DNA from: Streptomyces clavuligerus
Lineage (GTDB): Bacteria > Actinomycetota > Actinomycetes > Streptomycetales > Streptomycetaceae
DNA length: 64,000 bases
Direction of reading: 5' to 3'
Assembly: GCF_005519465.1 (NCBI RefSeq)
Contig: NZ_CP027858.1
Coordinates: 6,187,001-6,251,000, forward strand
The position numbers and the translations under genes are program-made. Of the stretch, positions 25,984 through 35,500 are shown piece by piece. Every line of letters begins with the position of its first letter. Position 1 is the stretch's first letter. The notes under the pieces were generated by a model. That model did no database searches. It saw only the letters and a program-made list of their open reading frames with translations, and was not told the origin of the DNA.

Positions 25984-26120
25984 GGGGCTTCCGGAGCGGG
26001 CTGGGGGAGGGGCCGGGTGGCGGCCGGGGCAGGTGCGACGGCCGGGACGGATGCGGTGGGCACGGAGGCCGGGGGCCGCCGGGCGGGCGCGGCGGCCGGG
26101 GCACACGGGCCCGTACGGCC

Positions 26121-26152
26121 GGGTGCCGCCCGGTGGGGGACGGGCGGCACCC
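26121..26152 (-). terminator. Attenuator-like hairpin between lipoprotein and permease genes
   Basis: A perfect 11-bp stem (GGGTGCCGCCC / GGGCGGCACCC) with a 10-nt loop lies in the 244-bp gap after the binding-protein gene, in the direction of transcription. No T-tract follows, as is common in Streptomyces. Next to it (26152-26209) are three imperfect 20-bp copies starting GATCGCGG/GACCGCGG. It probably reduces permease mRNA relative to the binding protein. Confidence 0.65.
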
Positions 26153-26227
26153 GATCGCGGTGGCGGTACCGGACCGCGGTGGCGTCGGCCGATCGCGGTG
26201 ATGTCGGACGGCCTTCGGCGCGAAGGG

Positions 26228-27214
26228 TCAGCCGGCCTTGGTGAACGCGGTGGCGACCTGGTTGAACGCGTCGGTGTACGCCTGGATGCCCTCGGTCAGA
26301 TAGAAGTCGCTCGCCAGATAGATGACCTGGTCCTGCTTGCGGAACGTGGTCTTCTCCCATGCCTCCATGCCGTCCACGACCGTCTTCGCGGCGATGGCCT
26401 CGCCGGTCTCGGCGCCCACGGCCGCGTCCCGGTCCAGCATGATCACCCAGTCGGGGTTCAGCTTGGCGATCGTCTCCGGGGCGAGCCCCGAGTTGTCGTG
26501 GACGGAGGTGCTCTCCTCGCCCTCGGCGCTGAGCACGTTCTTCAGGTTCAGCGGCTCGGCGAGGCGCCCGATGCGGCTGGCGCCGTTGTCGACCTTGCCG
26601 GCGCTGGCGACCGCGAGGAAGACGCTCTCGCCCTTGGTGGCGCCCGCGGCCGACTTCTCGGCCCGGTCGAGCGCGGCGACGATCTCCTTGGCCTTCGTCT
26701 CCTGGCCGAAGATCTTTCCGAGTGACTCGGTCTGCGTCTTCAGCGACTGGACATAGCCGCCCTCGGCCTCGTCGGCCGGGGCGATGTCGACCGTCTTGGC
26801 GATCTTGGAGAGCTTGTCGTGGTGGTCGGCGAACCGGTAGCCGCCGACGATCAGGTTCGGCTCGGCGGCGTTGAGCGCCTCGAACTTGGGCTCGCGGTGG
26901 GTGCCCACGTCCTTGATGGACGCGTCGTTCTTCCAGTCGTCGAAGCCCTCCTTCGGCAGGAGCTGCTTCGGCACCGCGACGGGCTTGACGCCGAACGCCT
27001 TGAGCGTCAGGAACGAGGTGTTGTCGAGCGCGGCGACCCGCGAGGGCTTCCGGGGCACGGAGAGTTCGCCCTTGGCCGTCGTGACGGTGACCTCGCCCTC
27101 GCTGGTGGCGGAGTCCGAGCCTTCGTCGGACGTGCCACAGGCGCTGAGCACCAGGCTCGCGGAGAGGACCGTACCGGTCACGACAGAGATCTTGCGGAAA
27201 CGGGCGGAACGCAC
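26228..27214 (-). CDS. Siderophore-binding lipoprotein of the second uptake set
   Basis: A 328-residue exported lipoprotein; GTG start at 27214 with AGGAG nine bases upstream. Lipobox LSAC near residues 23-26, then a Ser/Asp/Glu-rich linker. The mature part has PSRVAALDNTSFLTLKAFGV, FEALNAAEPNLIVGGYRFAD, KVDNGASRIGRLAEPLNL and LNPDWVIMLDRDAAVG, the pattern of FatB/CeuE/YclQ-type binding proteins for catecholate siderophores. It is the first gene after the iron box and should be the most strongly iron-controlled of the set. Confidence 0.92.
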   Translation of the reverse strand: MRSARFRKISVVTGTVLSASLVLSACGTSDEGSDSATSEGEVTVTTAKGELSVPRKPSRVAALDNTSFLTLKAFGVKPVAVPKQLLPKEGFDDWKNDASIKDVGTHREPKFEALNAAEPNLIVGGYRFADHHDKLSKIAKTVDIAPADEAEGGYVQSLKTQTESLGKIFGQETKAKEIVAALDRAEKSAAGATKGESVFLAVASAGKVDNGASRIGRLAEPLNLKNVLSAEGEESTSVHDNSGLAPETIAKLNPDWVIMLDRDAAVGAETGEAIAAKTVVDGMEAWEKTTFRKQDQVIYLASDFYLTEGIQAYTDAFNQVATAFTKAG

Positions 27215-27283
27215 GGCTGATGACTCCTAGGGCCGACAGGCAGCCGACACCGCATGGCGGCGGAACTGCGGTGAGCTCATGAC

Positions 27284-27302
27284 TTAAGTGAGCCTAACCT
27301 AA
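27284..27302. promoter_or_regulatory. Near-consensus DmdR1/IdeR iron box
   Basis: TTAAGTGAGCCTAACCTAA; its reverse complement differs from TTAGGTTAGGCTCACCTAA at one position. It lies 70 bp upstream of the lipoprotein start and would place the second uptake set under iron repression. The remaining 160 bp up to the EccA-like stop hold no gene. Confidence 0.9.
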
Positions 27303-27463
27303 GCTCCGGTCTGCCTCATATCCACCCCGGTGGGGAGTGAAGGGACATGATGGGTTACGGTGTCCGGCCACCTCCGGGGCCGGTAGGGGGCATTCGGCCG
27401 GGTCGGGTGGCGCGATCCGGTCCCGGAGCGGCCCTCCCCGGCCGGCCCCGCACCGGCGCGGAG

Positions 27464-30400
27464 TCAGCCCACCGGGCCGCCCGGCCCCGCCGCCGGCAGG
27501 TCCTCCGGCAGCAGGGTGCGCAGATCGTCCACGGTGGGCCGGGGGACGGCGCTGAGACGGCGGGCCTGCTGGGTGACCATCGTCTCCAGAAGCCGGCGGG
27601 CCAGCCGGGCGTTGCCGAACGTCCGGCCGCGCGGGGCCGCGTCGACCAGGGCGCGCAGCGCCTCCAGGGTGGGGGCGGCGCAGGTGTAGCCACTCTCCTC
27701 GGCCTGCCGGTCCAGGATGGTGAGCAGCTCGTCGGTGGAGTAGTCCTCGAACTCCACGAAACGGGAGAAGCGGGAGGCCAGACCCGGGTTGGAGGACAGG
27801 AAGCCGCGCATCTCCCCGGTATAGCCCGCGACGATCACCACCACCTCGTCCCGGTGGTCCTCCATCAGCTTCAGCAGGGTGTCCACCGCTTCCCTGCCGA
27901 AGTCGGAGCCCGCCCCCTCGGGTGTGAGGGTGTACGCCTCGTCGATGAAGAGGACACCGCCCAACGCGCTCTGGAACACCTCCTTGGTGAGCTGCGCGGT
28001 ATGGCCGACATACCGGCCGACCAGGTCCGCGCGGGCCACCTCCACCAGTTGGCCGCGGGACAGGACGCCCAGCGAGGCCAGCAGACGGGCGTAGAGCCGG
28101 GCCACCGTGGTCTTGCCGGTGCCGGGGGAGCCGGAGAACACCAGATGCCGGCTGATACGGGGCACCGGCAGACCCGCCGCCTCGCGCCGCCTCGCGGTGG
28201 TGAGCAGACTCACCAGATCGGTGACCTCGCGTTTCACGGCGCGCAGCCCCACCATCCCGTCCAGCTCCGCCAGCATCGAGTCCCGGTCCTCCGCCGCCGT
28301 CCCCGGGGCCGCAGCGGACTCGCCGACATCCTCCGGCAGCAGCAGCGTCAGATCCCGTTCGGCCGGTTCGTCCATCGTGGCCAGCCGGGACGCCTGGCGG
28401 TCGACCATCTCCTGGAACACCCCGCGCGCGGCCCGGCCGTTGCCGAAGGAGGCGCCGCGGTCCATGGCCTCGTAGTGCGCGGCGAGCACCTGGGAGGTGC
28501 CGGGGCCCAGCTCGTACTGATGGGAGCCGCACATGCTCTCGGTGATCGTCACCAGCTCGTCGACCGAGTAGTTGCCGAACTCGATGGTGCGGGTGAAACG
28601 GGAGGCCAGGCCCGGGTTGGAGGACAGGAAGCCGTCCATCTCGGACGAGTAGCCCGCGGCGATGACCGCGACCTCGTCCCGGTGGTCCTCCATCAGCTTC
28701 AGCAGGGTGTCGACCGCCTCCCTGCCGAAGTCGTTCGAGGAGCCGCCCGAGGTGAGGGTGTACGCCTCGTCGATGAAGAGGACACCGCCGATCGCCGTCC
28801 TGAACGCCTCCGTGGTCTTGATCGCCGTACCGCCGATCACCTGCGCCACCAGGTCGGCGCGGGAGACCTCCACCAGATGGCCCTGCGGCAGCACACCCAG
28901 CTCCGCCAGGATCGAGCCGTAGAGCCGCGCCACGGTGGTCTTGCCGGTACCGGGCGGGCCCGCGAAGACCAGATGGCGGCTCATCGACGGCACCGGCATG
29001 CCCAACCGCTTGCGGCGCTGCGCCAGTTGGTTGAGGTTGACCAGCGTGCGCACCTGGTGCTTGACGTTCTCCAGGCCGATCAGCGCCTCCAGCGCCGCCA
29101 GCGGGCCCTTCGGGCCGCCGTCCGCCCGGCCCGGCGCGCCGGGGCTCCCGGCGGTCGCCGCGTCCACGCCCCAGGCGTCCGGGGCCCCGTTGTCCGCGCT
29201 GGTCAGCTCCAGCACGTCGAGCCGGTCCCCGGCCCGGGTCCGGGTCAGACCGGCGCCCCGGTTGTCGCGGACCGTGCAGCCGTGGACCGTCACCGGCTCC
29301 GCCGTGTCCACCCGGACGCCGTCGCCGACACTGCCGGACATCTCGCAGGACCGCAGCTCCGCACGGGCGCCCGCGGCCAGCAGCACGCCGTGCGCACCGG
29401 CCCCCGAGATCCGCACCCGGGTCAGCGCGGCCTCGCCGCCGTCCTCCACCAGCACCCCGGAGGAGGCACAGCCCTCCACCTCGGTGTCGCGGACCGTGGC
29501 CAGGCCCTCCCGGCCCACGGAGACGGCGGCGTCCCCGCAGTCGCGCAGCGCGCAGTCGTCGAACTGGACCTGCGCCCCGTCGGCGACGCGCACCCCGGCC
29601 TGCCCGGCCCGCTCCACGACACAGAACTCCAGCCGCCCGCGGCCGTCCTCGCCCACCTCCACGCCGTGCCGCCCCGCCCCGGTGACCAGCACCCGGCGCA
29701 GCAGCGGCTTGGCCCGGGCGCGCACGGAGACGCCGCTGCCCTGCGGCGTGACCACCTCCAGCCGGTCGAACTCGGCGGTGGAGTCCTCGGTGAGCTGCAC
29801 CGCCGCCTCCGGGTCGGCGCAGTCCCGCACGGCCGTCCGCAGGAACGCCGGCGAGCTGGCGTCCGTGACCCGGATCGCCGCCCCGGCCGCCGTGTCGAAC
29901 GCGCAGTCCTCGAAGGTGCCCCGGGACCGATCGGTGACCAGCAGGCCCTGCCCCTTGGTACGGGTGGTGGCGCACCGCCGCAGCAGCGGGTCGGCGCCCG
30001 CCGACAGGGCGATGCCCGGACCCGAGGTGCCGGACACCGTGACGTCCTCCAGGACCGGGCGGGCGGCGCTGGTGAGATGGATGCCGACGGCGCTGTCCCG
30101 GACGGTGGTGCGCAGCACCCGGGTGGTGCTGCTGCCCTCCAGCGCCAGGGCCGGTTTGCCGGTGCCGCTGATGTCGCAGGACTCGACGGTGCCCTGCGCC
30201 TCGCCGTTGGCCAGCACGCCGTTGCCGCGGGCGTCGCGGACCCGGCAGTCGCGCACCGTGGAACGGGCCTGCTCACTGAGGACGACGGCCGAGGAGCCGA
30301 GGTTCTCCAGCACACAGTCCTCGATGACGCTCGGGGTCGTCGAGGTGTCCACGATCCCGGCGCCCTCCCGGTTGGTGATCCGGCAGCCGCGCATCGCCAG

Positions 30401-30769
30401 CGACCCGGTCTGCCGGGCGAGCAGGGCCGTCCAGCCCGAGCCGACCACGGTGCAGCGGTCCAGCGCGATCTGGCCGCGCGGCGCGTCCACCACCGCGACG
30501 TCCTCACTGCCGCCCCGCAGCACCAGATCGGTGAGGAGCACCGCGTCCGCGACCAGCGTCACCGCCGTGCCGCGGCGCGGGCAGATCTCCACCGACCCCG
30601 GATCGCCCTCGCCCACGATCGTGACCCGGGTGCGCACGGTGAGATTCTCCGCGTACCGGCCCGGCCCGACCCGGACGACCGCGCCCGTCCGGGCCACCGC
30701 CAGCGCCTCCCCCAGGGTCCGGAACCCGTCCGTCTCTCCCTGACCCACCGTCAGTACTTGCCGTGACAC
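27464..30769 (-). CDS. eccA-like: EccA-like AAA ATPase with N-terminal parallel beta-helix and two AAA modules
   Basis: A 1101-residue protein; GTG start at 30769 with GGAGGGG five bases upstream. Residues 1-510 are a right-handed parallel beta-helix of about 22 short coils (repeated motifs such as VEDCxL..., GVxVxxxA). Two CbbX/SpoVK-type AAA modules follow, each with a GLxxVKxxV entry motif, Walker A (AGPPGTGKTT; SGSPGTGKTT), Walker B GGVLFIDEAYTL and arginine-finger region NPGLASRF. The two modules are clearly an internal duplication. Mycobacterial EccA has a TPR N-terminus and one AAA module, so the architecture differs, but the AAA type and the location beside mycosin and EccC place it in the ESX system as a substrate chaperone/ATPase. 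It is divergent from the mycosin gene with 74 bp between starts. Confidence 0.85.
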   Translation of the reverse strand: MSRQVLTVGQGETDGFRTLGEALAVARTGAVVRVGPGRYAENLTVRTRVTIVGEGDPGSVEICPRRGTAVTLVADAVLLTDLVLRGGSEDVAVVDAPRGQIALDRCTVVGSGWTALLARQTGSLAMRGCRITNREGAGIVDTSTTPSVIEDCVLENLGSSAVVLSEQARSTVRDCRVRDARGNGVLANGEAQGTVESCDISGTGKPALALEGSSTTRVLRTTVRDSAVGIHLTSAARPVLEDVTVSGTSGPGIALSAGADPLLRRCATTRTKGQGLLVTDRSRGTFEDCAFDTAAGAAIRVTDASSPAFLRTAVRDCADPEAAVQLTEDSTAEFDRLEVVTPQGSGVSVRARAKPLLRRVLVTGAGRHGVEVGEDGRGRLEFCVVERAGQAGVRVADGAQVQFDDCALRDCGDAAVSVGREGLATVRDTEVEGCASSGVLVEDGGEAALTRVRISGAGAHGVLLAAGARAELRSCEMSGSVGDGVRVDTAEPVTVHGCTVRDNRGAGLTRTRAGDRLDVLELTSADNGAPDAWGVDAATAGSPGAPGRADGGPKGPLAALEALIGLENVKHQVRTLVNLNQLAQRRKRLGMPVPSMSRHLVFAGPPGTGKTTVARLYGSILAELGVLPQGHLVEVSRADLVAQVIGGTAIKTTEAFRTAIGGVLFIDEAYTLTSGGSSNDFGREAVDTLLKLMEDHRDEVAVIAAGYSSEMDGFLSSNPGLASRFTRTIEFGNYSVDELVTITESMCGSHQYELGPGTSQVLAAHYEAMDRGASFGNGRAARGVFQEMVDRQASRLATMDEPAERDLTLLLPEDVGESAAAPGTAAEDRDSMLAELDGMVGLRAVKREVTDLVSLLTTARRREAAGLPVPRISRHLVFSGSPGTGKTTVARLYARLLASLGVLSRGQLVEVARADLVGRYVGHTAQLTKEVFQSALGGVLFIDEAYTLTPEGAGSDFGREAVDTLLKLMEDHRDEVVVIVAGYTGEMRGFLSSNPGLASRFSRFVEFEDYSTDELLTILDRQAEESGYTCAAPTLEALRALVDAAPRGRTFGNARLARRLLETMVTQQARRLSAVPRPTVDDLRTLLPEDLPAAGPGGPVG

Positions 30770-30830
30770 GCCTGCCCCTCCTGTGTGCCGCGCGGGCCCG
30801 GGAACCGTCCGGTCCCGTCCGCACGTCCCC

Positions 30831-30836
30831 TAGCAT
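30831..30836 (+). promoter_or_regulatory. -10 element of a probably leaderless mycosin mRNA
   Basis: TAGCAT ends seven bases before the mycosin ATG at 30844, and no ribosome-binding site precedes that ATG. The same core (TCCC-C-TAGCAT versus CTCCCTAGCAT) occurs before the first Esx gene at 40031-40036. The position implies transcription starting at or next to the start codon. Confidence 0.6.
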
Positions 30837-30843
30837 GTGCCCC

Positions 30844-32025
30844 ATGCCGTATGACCGTTGCCGTCGTGCCATGACTCTCGCGGCGGTCGCCGCGGTACCC
30901 GCCCTGGTGCTGGCCCCGCCCGCCCGGGCCGACGGCGGCGAGCCGGTGAGCCTGCCCCCGCTGCGGCTGCGGATGGCCGCCGAGGACGCCTGTGCGACCG
31001 CGTCGGCCAGGACCGCGCCGCTGAGCCCCTGGACCCATCGGGCGCTCCAGCTCTCCCGTTCCTGGCAGCTCACCCGGGGCGCCGGTGTCACGGTGGCCGT
31101 CGTGGACACCGGGGTCGGAGCCGGGGCGCCCGCGCTGGCCGGGCGGGTCACCGCGGTCGGCGGGGCCGGTACGGACTGTGTGGGGCACGGCAGCTTCGCC
31201 GCCGGGCTGATCGCCGCCGCGCCCACCGGGCAAGGCACCGTCACCGGCGTCGCCCCCGCGGCCCGGATTCTCGCCGTGACCGGCACCGACTCCCGGGGCG
31301 TCCCGGACGCCGGGCTGGTCGCGGGCGGCATCCGCACCGCCGTGGACGGGGGCGCCGAGGTCGTCTACGTCGGCCAGGTACTCGGCTCCGGCAGCACGGA
31401 ACTCACCGCCGCGGTGGCGCACGCGGCCGAGAAGGACGTCCTCGTCGTGGCGCCCGCCGTGCCGGACGTCGCCCCCAGGGGCGCCGGCGGCAGGCCCGAC
31501 ACCCGGACCCGCCCCTACTGGCCGGCCCGGCTGCCCCAGGTGCTGTCGGTCGTCGACCACGGGCCCGACGGCGGCCGGTCCAAGAACGCCCCCGCCGCGC
31601 TCGCTCCCGATCTGTCCGCCCCCGGCGGCGCCGTGGTCGGCATCGGCGCGCGCGGCTCGGGCCACTTCATCGGCTCGGGAGCCTCGCTGGCCGCCGCGCA
31701 CGTCGCCGGGGCCGCCGCGCTGCTGCGCGCCTACCGCCCGGACCTGGACGCCGCCGCGACCGCACGCCGTCTGACCGAGGCCGCGTACCCCGACCACACG
31801 CCCCGGCTCGACATCTACGCCGGACTGACCGCGCTGCTCGCGGACGGACCGGCACCGGCCGAGAAGAGCCCCGAGCCCGCGGTGGTCGTGCCCTCCGCCT
31901 CCGGCGAACCCCGCGGCCGCGCCCTGCTGATCGGCGGCGGCGCCCTGGCGCTGGTGCTGCTGGTGGGCACCGCGATGGTCGTCGTCCCCCGGGGCAAGGC
32001 ACGCGGCTGGCGCCCGGCGGGCTAG
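30844..32025 (+). CDS. mycP: Type VII secretion-associated mycosin (subtilisin-like serine protease)
   Basis: A 393-residue membrane-anchored S8 protease. Signal peptide: CRRAMTLAAVAAVPALVLAP with cleavage near PARA. Catalytic triad: Asp88 in VAVVDTGV, His115 in VGHGSFAAG, Ser281 in GSGASLAAAHVAG (a variant of the usual GTS-x-AAP). A C-terminal transmembrane helix (ALLIGGGALALVLLVGTAMV) and a short basic tail follow. Mycosins stabilise the ESX membrane complex and process some substrates outside the membrane. Two cysteines bracket the N-terminal extension, as in other mycosins. It is divergent from the EccA-like gene. Confidence 0.93.
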   Translation: MPYDRCRRAMTLAAVAAVPALVLAPPARADGGEPVSLPPLRLRMAAEDACATASARTAPLSPWTHRALQLSRSWQLTRGAGVTVAVVDTGVGAGAPALAGRVTAVGGAGTDCVGHGSFAAGLIAAAPTGQGTVTGVAPAARILAVTGTDSRGVPDAGLVAGGIRTAVDGGAEVVYVGQVLGSGSTELTAAVAHAAEKDVLVVAPAVPDVAPRGAGGRPDTRTRPYWPARLPQVLSVVDHGPDGGRSKNAPAALAPDLSAPGGAVVGIGARGSGHFIGSGASLAAAHVAGAAALLRAYRPDLDAAATARRLTEAAYPDHTPRLDIYAGLTALLADGPAPAEKSPEPAVVVPSASGEPRGRALLIGGGALALVLLVGTAMVVVPRGKARGWRPAG

Positions 32026-32564
32026 GGCCCGCCGTCCGGCCCCGGCCGGGGCCGTGTCCGTCGACGAGGTACCCGCCCGGGGCCCGGCGGGACAGGGGGG
32101 AGTACTCCCGTGCCGGGCCCGGCGGCCCGGATGGGAGTGCGCCCGTGCCGTGCCGGGCGGCCCGGGCGGGGACGCCCGGTGGAAGGGCCCCGTCGCCGGG
32201 GCCGCCTTCCTCGCCGCGCGGTCCTCCTCCACGCGCGGGAGACACCGGCCGCCGGACCCCGCTCCCCGGTCCGGCCCGATCCGGACAGCAGGGTCCGGGC
32301 CGCCCGACAGGCATGCCGTGGCGGGGGCGGGTACCGGGCGGGTGCCCCGCGCCGCGAGCCCGCCCGGCTTCCGGCAGGCCGTCGGGGCACAGCCGCCGTG
32401 GCCGGGACGGAAGCGGAACGTGGTGCTGGCGACGCCCCGGCCCGTCGCGCCGTGCCGGTCCCGGTCCCCGGAGCGCCGTACCGGCGGAACGCCCCGTTCA
32501 CCTGCCGGAACAGCCCTCTTCGGGGACCGTTCCGGCAGCGGAGTGGCACGAGGGACGGGAGGTG
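32026..32564. other. Gap between convergent mycosin and EccC genes
   Basis: These 539 bp hold no convincing gene; the open frames on both strands are low-complexity Arg/Pro/Gly and lack conserved motifs. The left end has an 18-bp GC palindrome (32037-32054) just after the mycosin stop, and the right end has a hairpin just after the EccC stop. It is very C/G-rich with short repeated CGGGC blocks. Confidence 0.5.
32502..32538 (-). terminator. Hairpin downstream of EccC
   Basis: CTGCCGGAAC (32502-32511) pairs perfectly with GTTCCGGCAG (32529-32538) across 17 nt. It begins 27 bp past the EccC stop on the minus strand. No T-run follows. Confidence 0.55.
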
Positions 32565-35500
32565 TCACGGGGACCCCTGCTCGACCAGTGCCGTCTGGAT
32601 GTCGACGTTCTTGCGGCGCGTGATCCGCGTCCCCCGGCCGGGGATCAGATTGCGGCCCTTGAGGTTGCCGAACACATAGCCCTCCGTCGGCGGGCAGGAC
32701 AGCAGGATGCCGGGGGTGTTGACCTCCAGCATCCGGCGCAGCAGCGGATCGTTCAGACCGCGCCCCGCGCCCGCCGCCGAACGGGCCACCACCAGGTGCA
32801 TGCCCACCTCGTAACCCAGCGCCAGATGGTCCATCAGCGCGCCGAACGGCTGGTTCAGCGGTCCGCCGCCCCCGACCATGTCGTAGTCGTCGACCAGGAC
32901 GAAGAGCCGCGGCCCGGTCCACCAGTCGCACAGCCGCATCCGGGCGGGCGCGATGTCCGCGCCCGGCACCCGGGTCCGCACCGCCCGCGCCGCGCCGTCC
33001 ACCAGCTCCTTGAGGGCGTCCAGCGACACCGCGTGCCCGAGGCGGTAGGCGTCCGGCACGGCCTCCACCAGCTCACGCCGGTAGTCGACCACCATGATCC
33101 GCGCCTCGGCGGGGGTATGGCGCTCGATGATCGCTTTCGCGGCCAGCCGCAGCAGATTGGTCTTGCCGCTCTCGGCGTCGCCGACGACGATCAGATGCGG
33201 GGTCGCCGAGAAGTCGTGCCACAGCGTGCCCATGGTCTCCTCCTCGACGCCCAGCGGAATCCGCAGCCCGTCACCGTCCGCGGCGACGGGAGGCAGTTCG
33301 GCGGCGGGCAGCAGCGTGGGCAGCGTCCGCACCGGCGGCGCGGGCGGGCCCGACCAGTGCTCGTCCACCCGGGCCACCAGGTCGGCCACGCCCTCGGAGA
33401 GGTCCCCCGAGCCGGTGCGGCCGTCCACCCGGGGCAGCGCCGCCAGATAGTGCAGCTTGGAGTCGCGGGTCAGGCCCCGGCCCGGGACCCGTGGCACCGA
33501 GGCCGCCTTGCGGACATCGATCGTCGAGTCCATCGGATCGCCCATCCGCAGCTCCAGCCGGGTCCCGGTCTGGTCGCGCACCGCCGCGGTCAGCTCCACC
33601 CAGCGGGAGGTGGTGATCAGCAGATGGACGCCGTAGTTCAGGCCCCGCGCGGCCAGTGCGTTGAAGGTGCTGAGGTATCCGTCGTAGTCCTGCCGGACCG
33701 TGGACCAGCCGTCGACCGCCAGGAACACATCACCGTGCGCCTCCTCGGGGAACTCCCCGGCCGCCCGGCGGCGCCGGTAGGAGGCCATCGAGTCGATGCC
33801 CTGGTCCAGGAAGAACCGCTCACGGTGCGCCAGCACCGCCGTGACCTCGGCGATCACCCGGCCCACCCGTTCCTTGTCCATCCGCGCGGCGACCCCGCCG
33901 ACATGCGGCAGCCCGGCCAGCCCGGCCAGGGTGCCGCCGCCGAAGTCCAGGCAGTAGAACTGCGCCTCGCGCGGCGTGTGGGTGAGGGCCAGGGCGCCGA
34001 TCAGGGTGCGCAGCAGCGTCGACTTGCCGCTCTGGGGGCCGCCCGCGATGCCCAGATGGCCCCCGGCGGCCGACAGATCCACGATCAGCGGGTCACGGCG
34101 CTGTTCGAACGGCCGGTCCACGATGCCCACCGGCGCGCTGAGCCGCCCGCGCAGCGACAGGGCGGTCAGCCCGTACTCCGGGTGCGGGGTCAGCGGGCCC
34201 AGCAGTCCGTCCAGGGTGGACGGCTCGCCCAGCGGCGGCAGCCACACCTGGTGGGCGGGCGGCCCGGCGTCCCGCATCCGCTCCACGGCCACCGCCAGCA
34301 GCGACTGCCCCTCGTCCGCTGGCTGCTCGGCCGCGGCCTCCCCGGGCGGCGGGTCGGGGAGCTGCCGGGGCACCACCCACCCCGAGGTCCACGGCACCAC
34401 CTGGCTCGCCACCCGCGCCTGGTGCGCCGTGCCGCTGCGCCGCCGGTAGGGCCCGGACACATACGCGGCACGGAACCGCGTCAGCGCCTCGACACCCGAC
34501 TTGATGAAACCGCTGCCCGGCGTCGGCGGCAGCTCATAGGCGTCCGGGACCCCCAGGACACCGCGGCTCTCCATCGCGGAGAACGTCCGCAGACCGATCC
34601 GGTACGACAGATGCGACTCCAACTGGTGCATCCGGCCCTCGTCCAGCCGCTGCGAGGCGAGCAGCAGATGCACCCCGAGGCTGCGCCCGAGCCGTCCGAT
34701 CATCACGAACAGCTCCATGAACTCACGGTGCGCCGCCAGCAGCTCGCTGAACTCGTCGACCACCACGAACAGGCTGGGCAGCGGGGCCAGCGGCGCCCCG
34801 TCCGCCCGCGCCTTCTCGTACTCCAGCGCCGAGGTGTGGTTGCCCGCGGCCCGCAGCAGCTCCTGGCGGCGGATCAGCTCGCCGTGGAGCGCGTCCTGCA
34901 TCCGGGCGACCAGCTCCACCTCGTCCGCCAGATTGGTGATCACCGCGGAGGTGTGCGGGAGTTCGTCCAGACCGAGGAAGGTCGCGCCGCCCTTGAAGTC
35001 GACGAGGACAAAGTTCAGCGTCTCGGAGGAGTTCGTCAGCGCCAGCGCCAGCACCAGGGTGCGCAGCAGCTCGCTCTTGCCCGAGCCGGTGGCGCCGATG
35101 AGCATCCCGTGCGGCCCGGTGCCGCCCTGCGCCGACTCCTTGATGTCCAGCTCCACCGGCGTCCCGCCGGGGCCCACCGCGATCGGCACCCGCAGCCGCT
35201 CGGAGCGGGCGGGCCGCCCCCACAGCGACGCCGGTTCATGGCGGTGCAGATCGGCGATGCCCAGCAGGGTGGTCAGCTCCGTGTCGGCGGCCATCGGCTC
35301 GCTCGTCTCCCGGCCCACCCCCATCCGGAACGGTGCCAGCCGCTTCGCGAACGAGGCCGCACTCGCCACACTCATCGCGTCCGGCCGCCCCAGCACCACC
35401 AGTTGCTCCTTGCGCTCCCGGTCCGTGCGCACCAGACGCAGTGTCTCCTCCTCGTCGAGGTCGAGGCGGAGCGTCGCCCGGCCCGGCCGCCAGGTCAGCG

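Noticed and set aside
27347..30766. 1139-codon plus-strand frame over the EccA-like gene
   Set aside because: Antisense of a gene with clear AAA motifs; no motif of its own.
32022..32623. Open frames in the gap between mycosin and EccC
   Set aside because: Low-complexity composition and no consistent start signal; both flanking genes converge here with hairpins.
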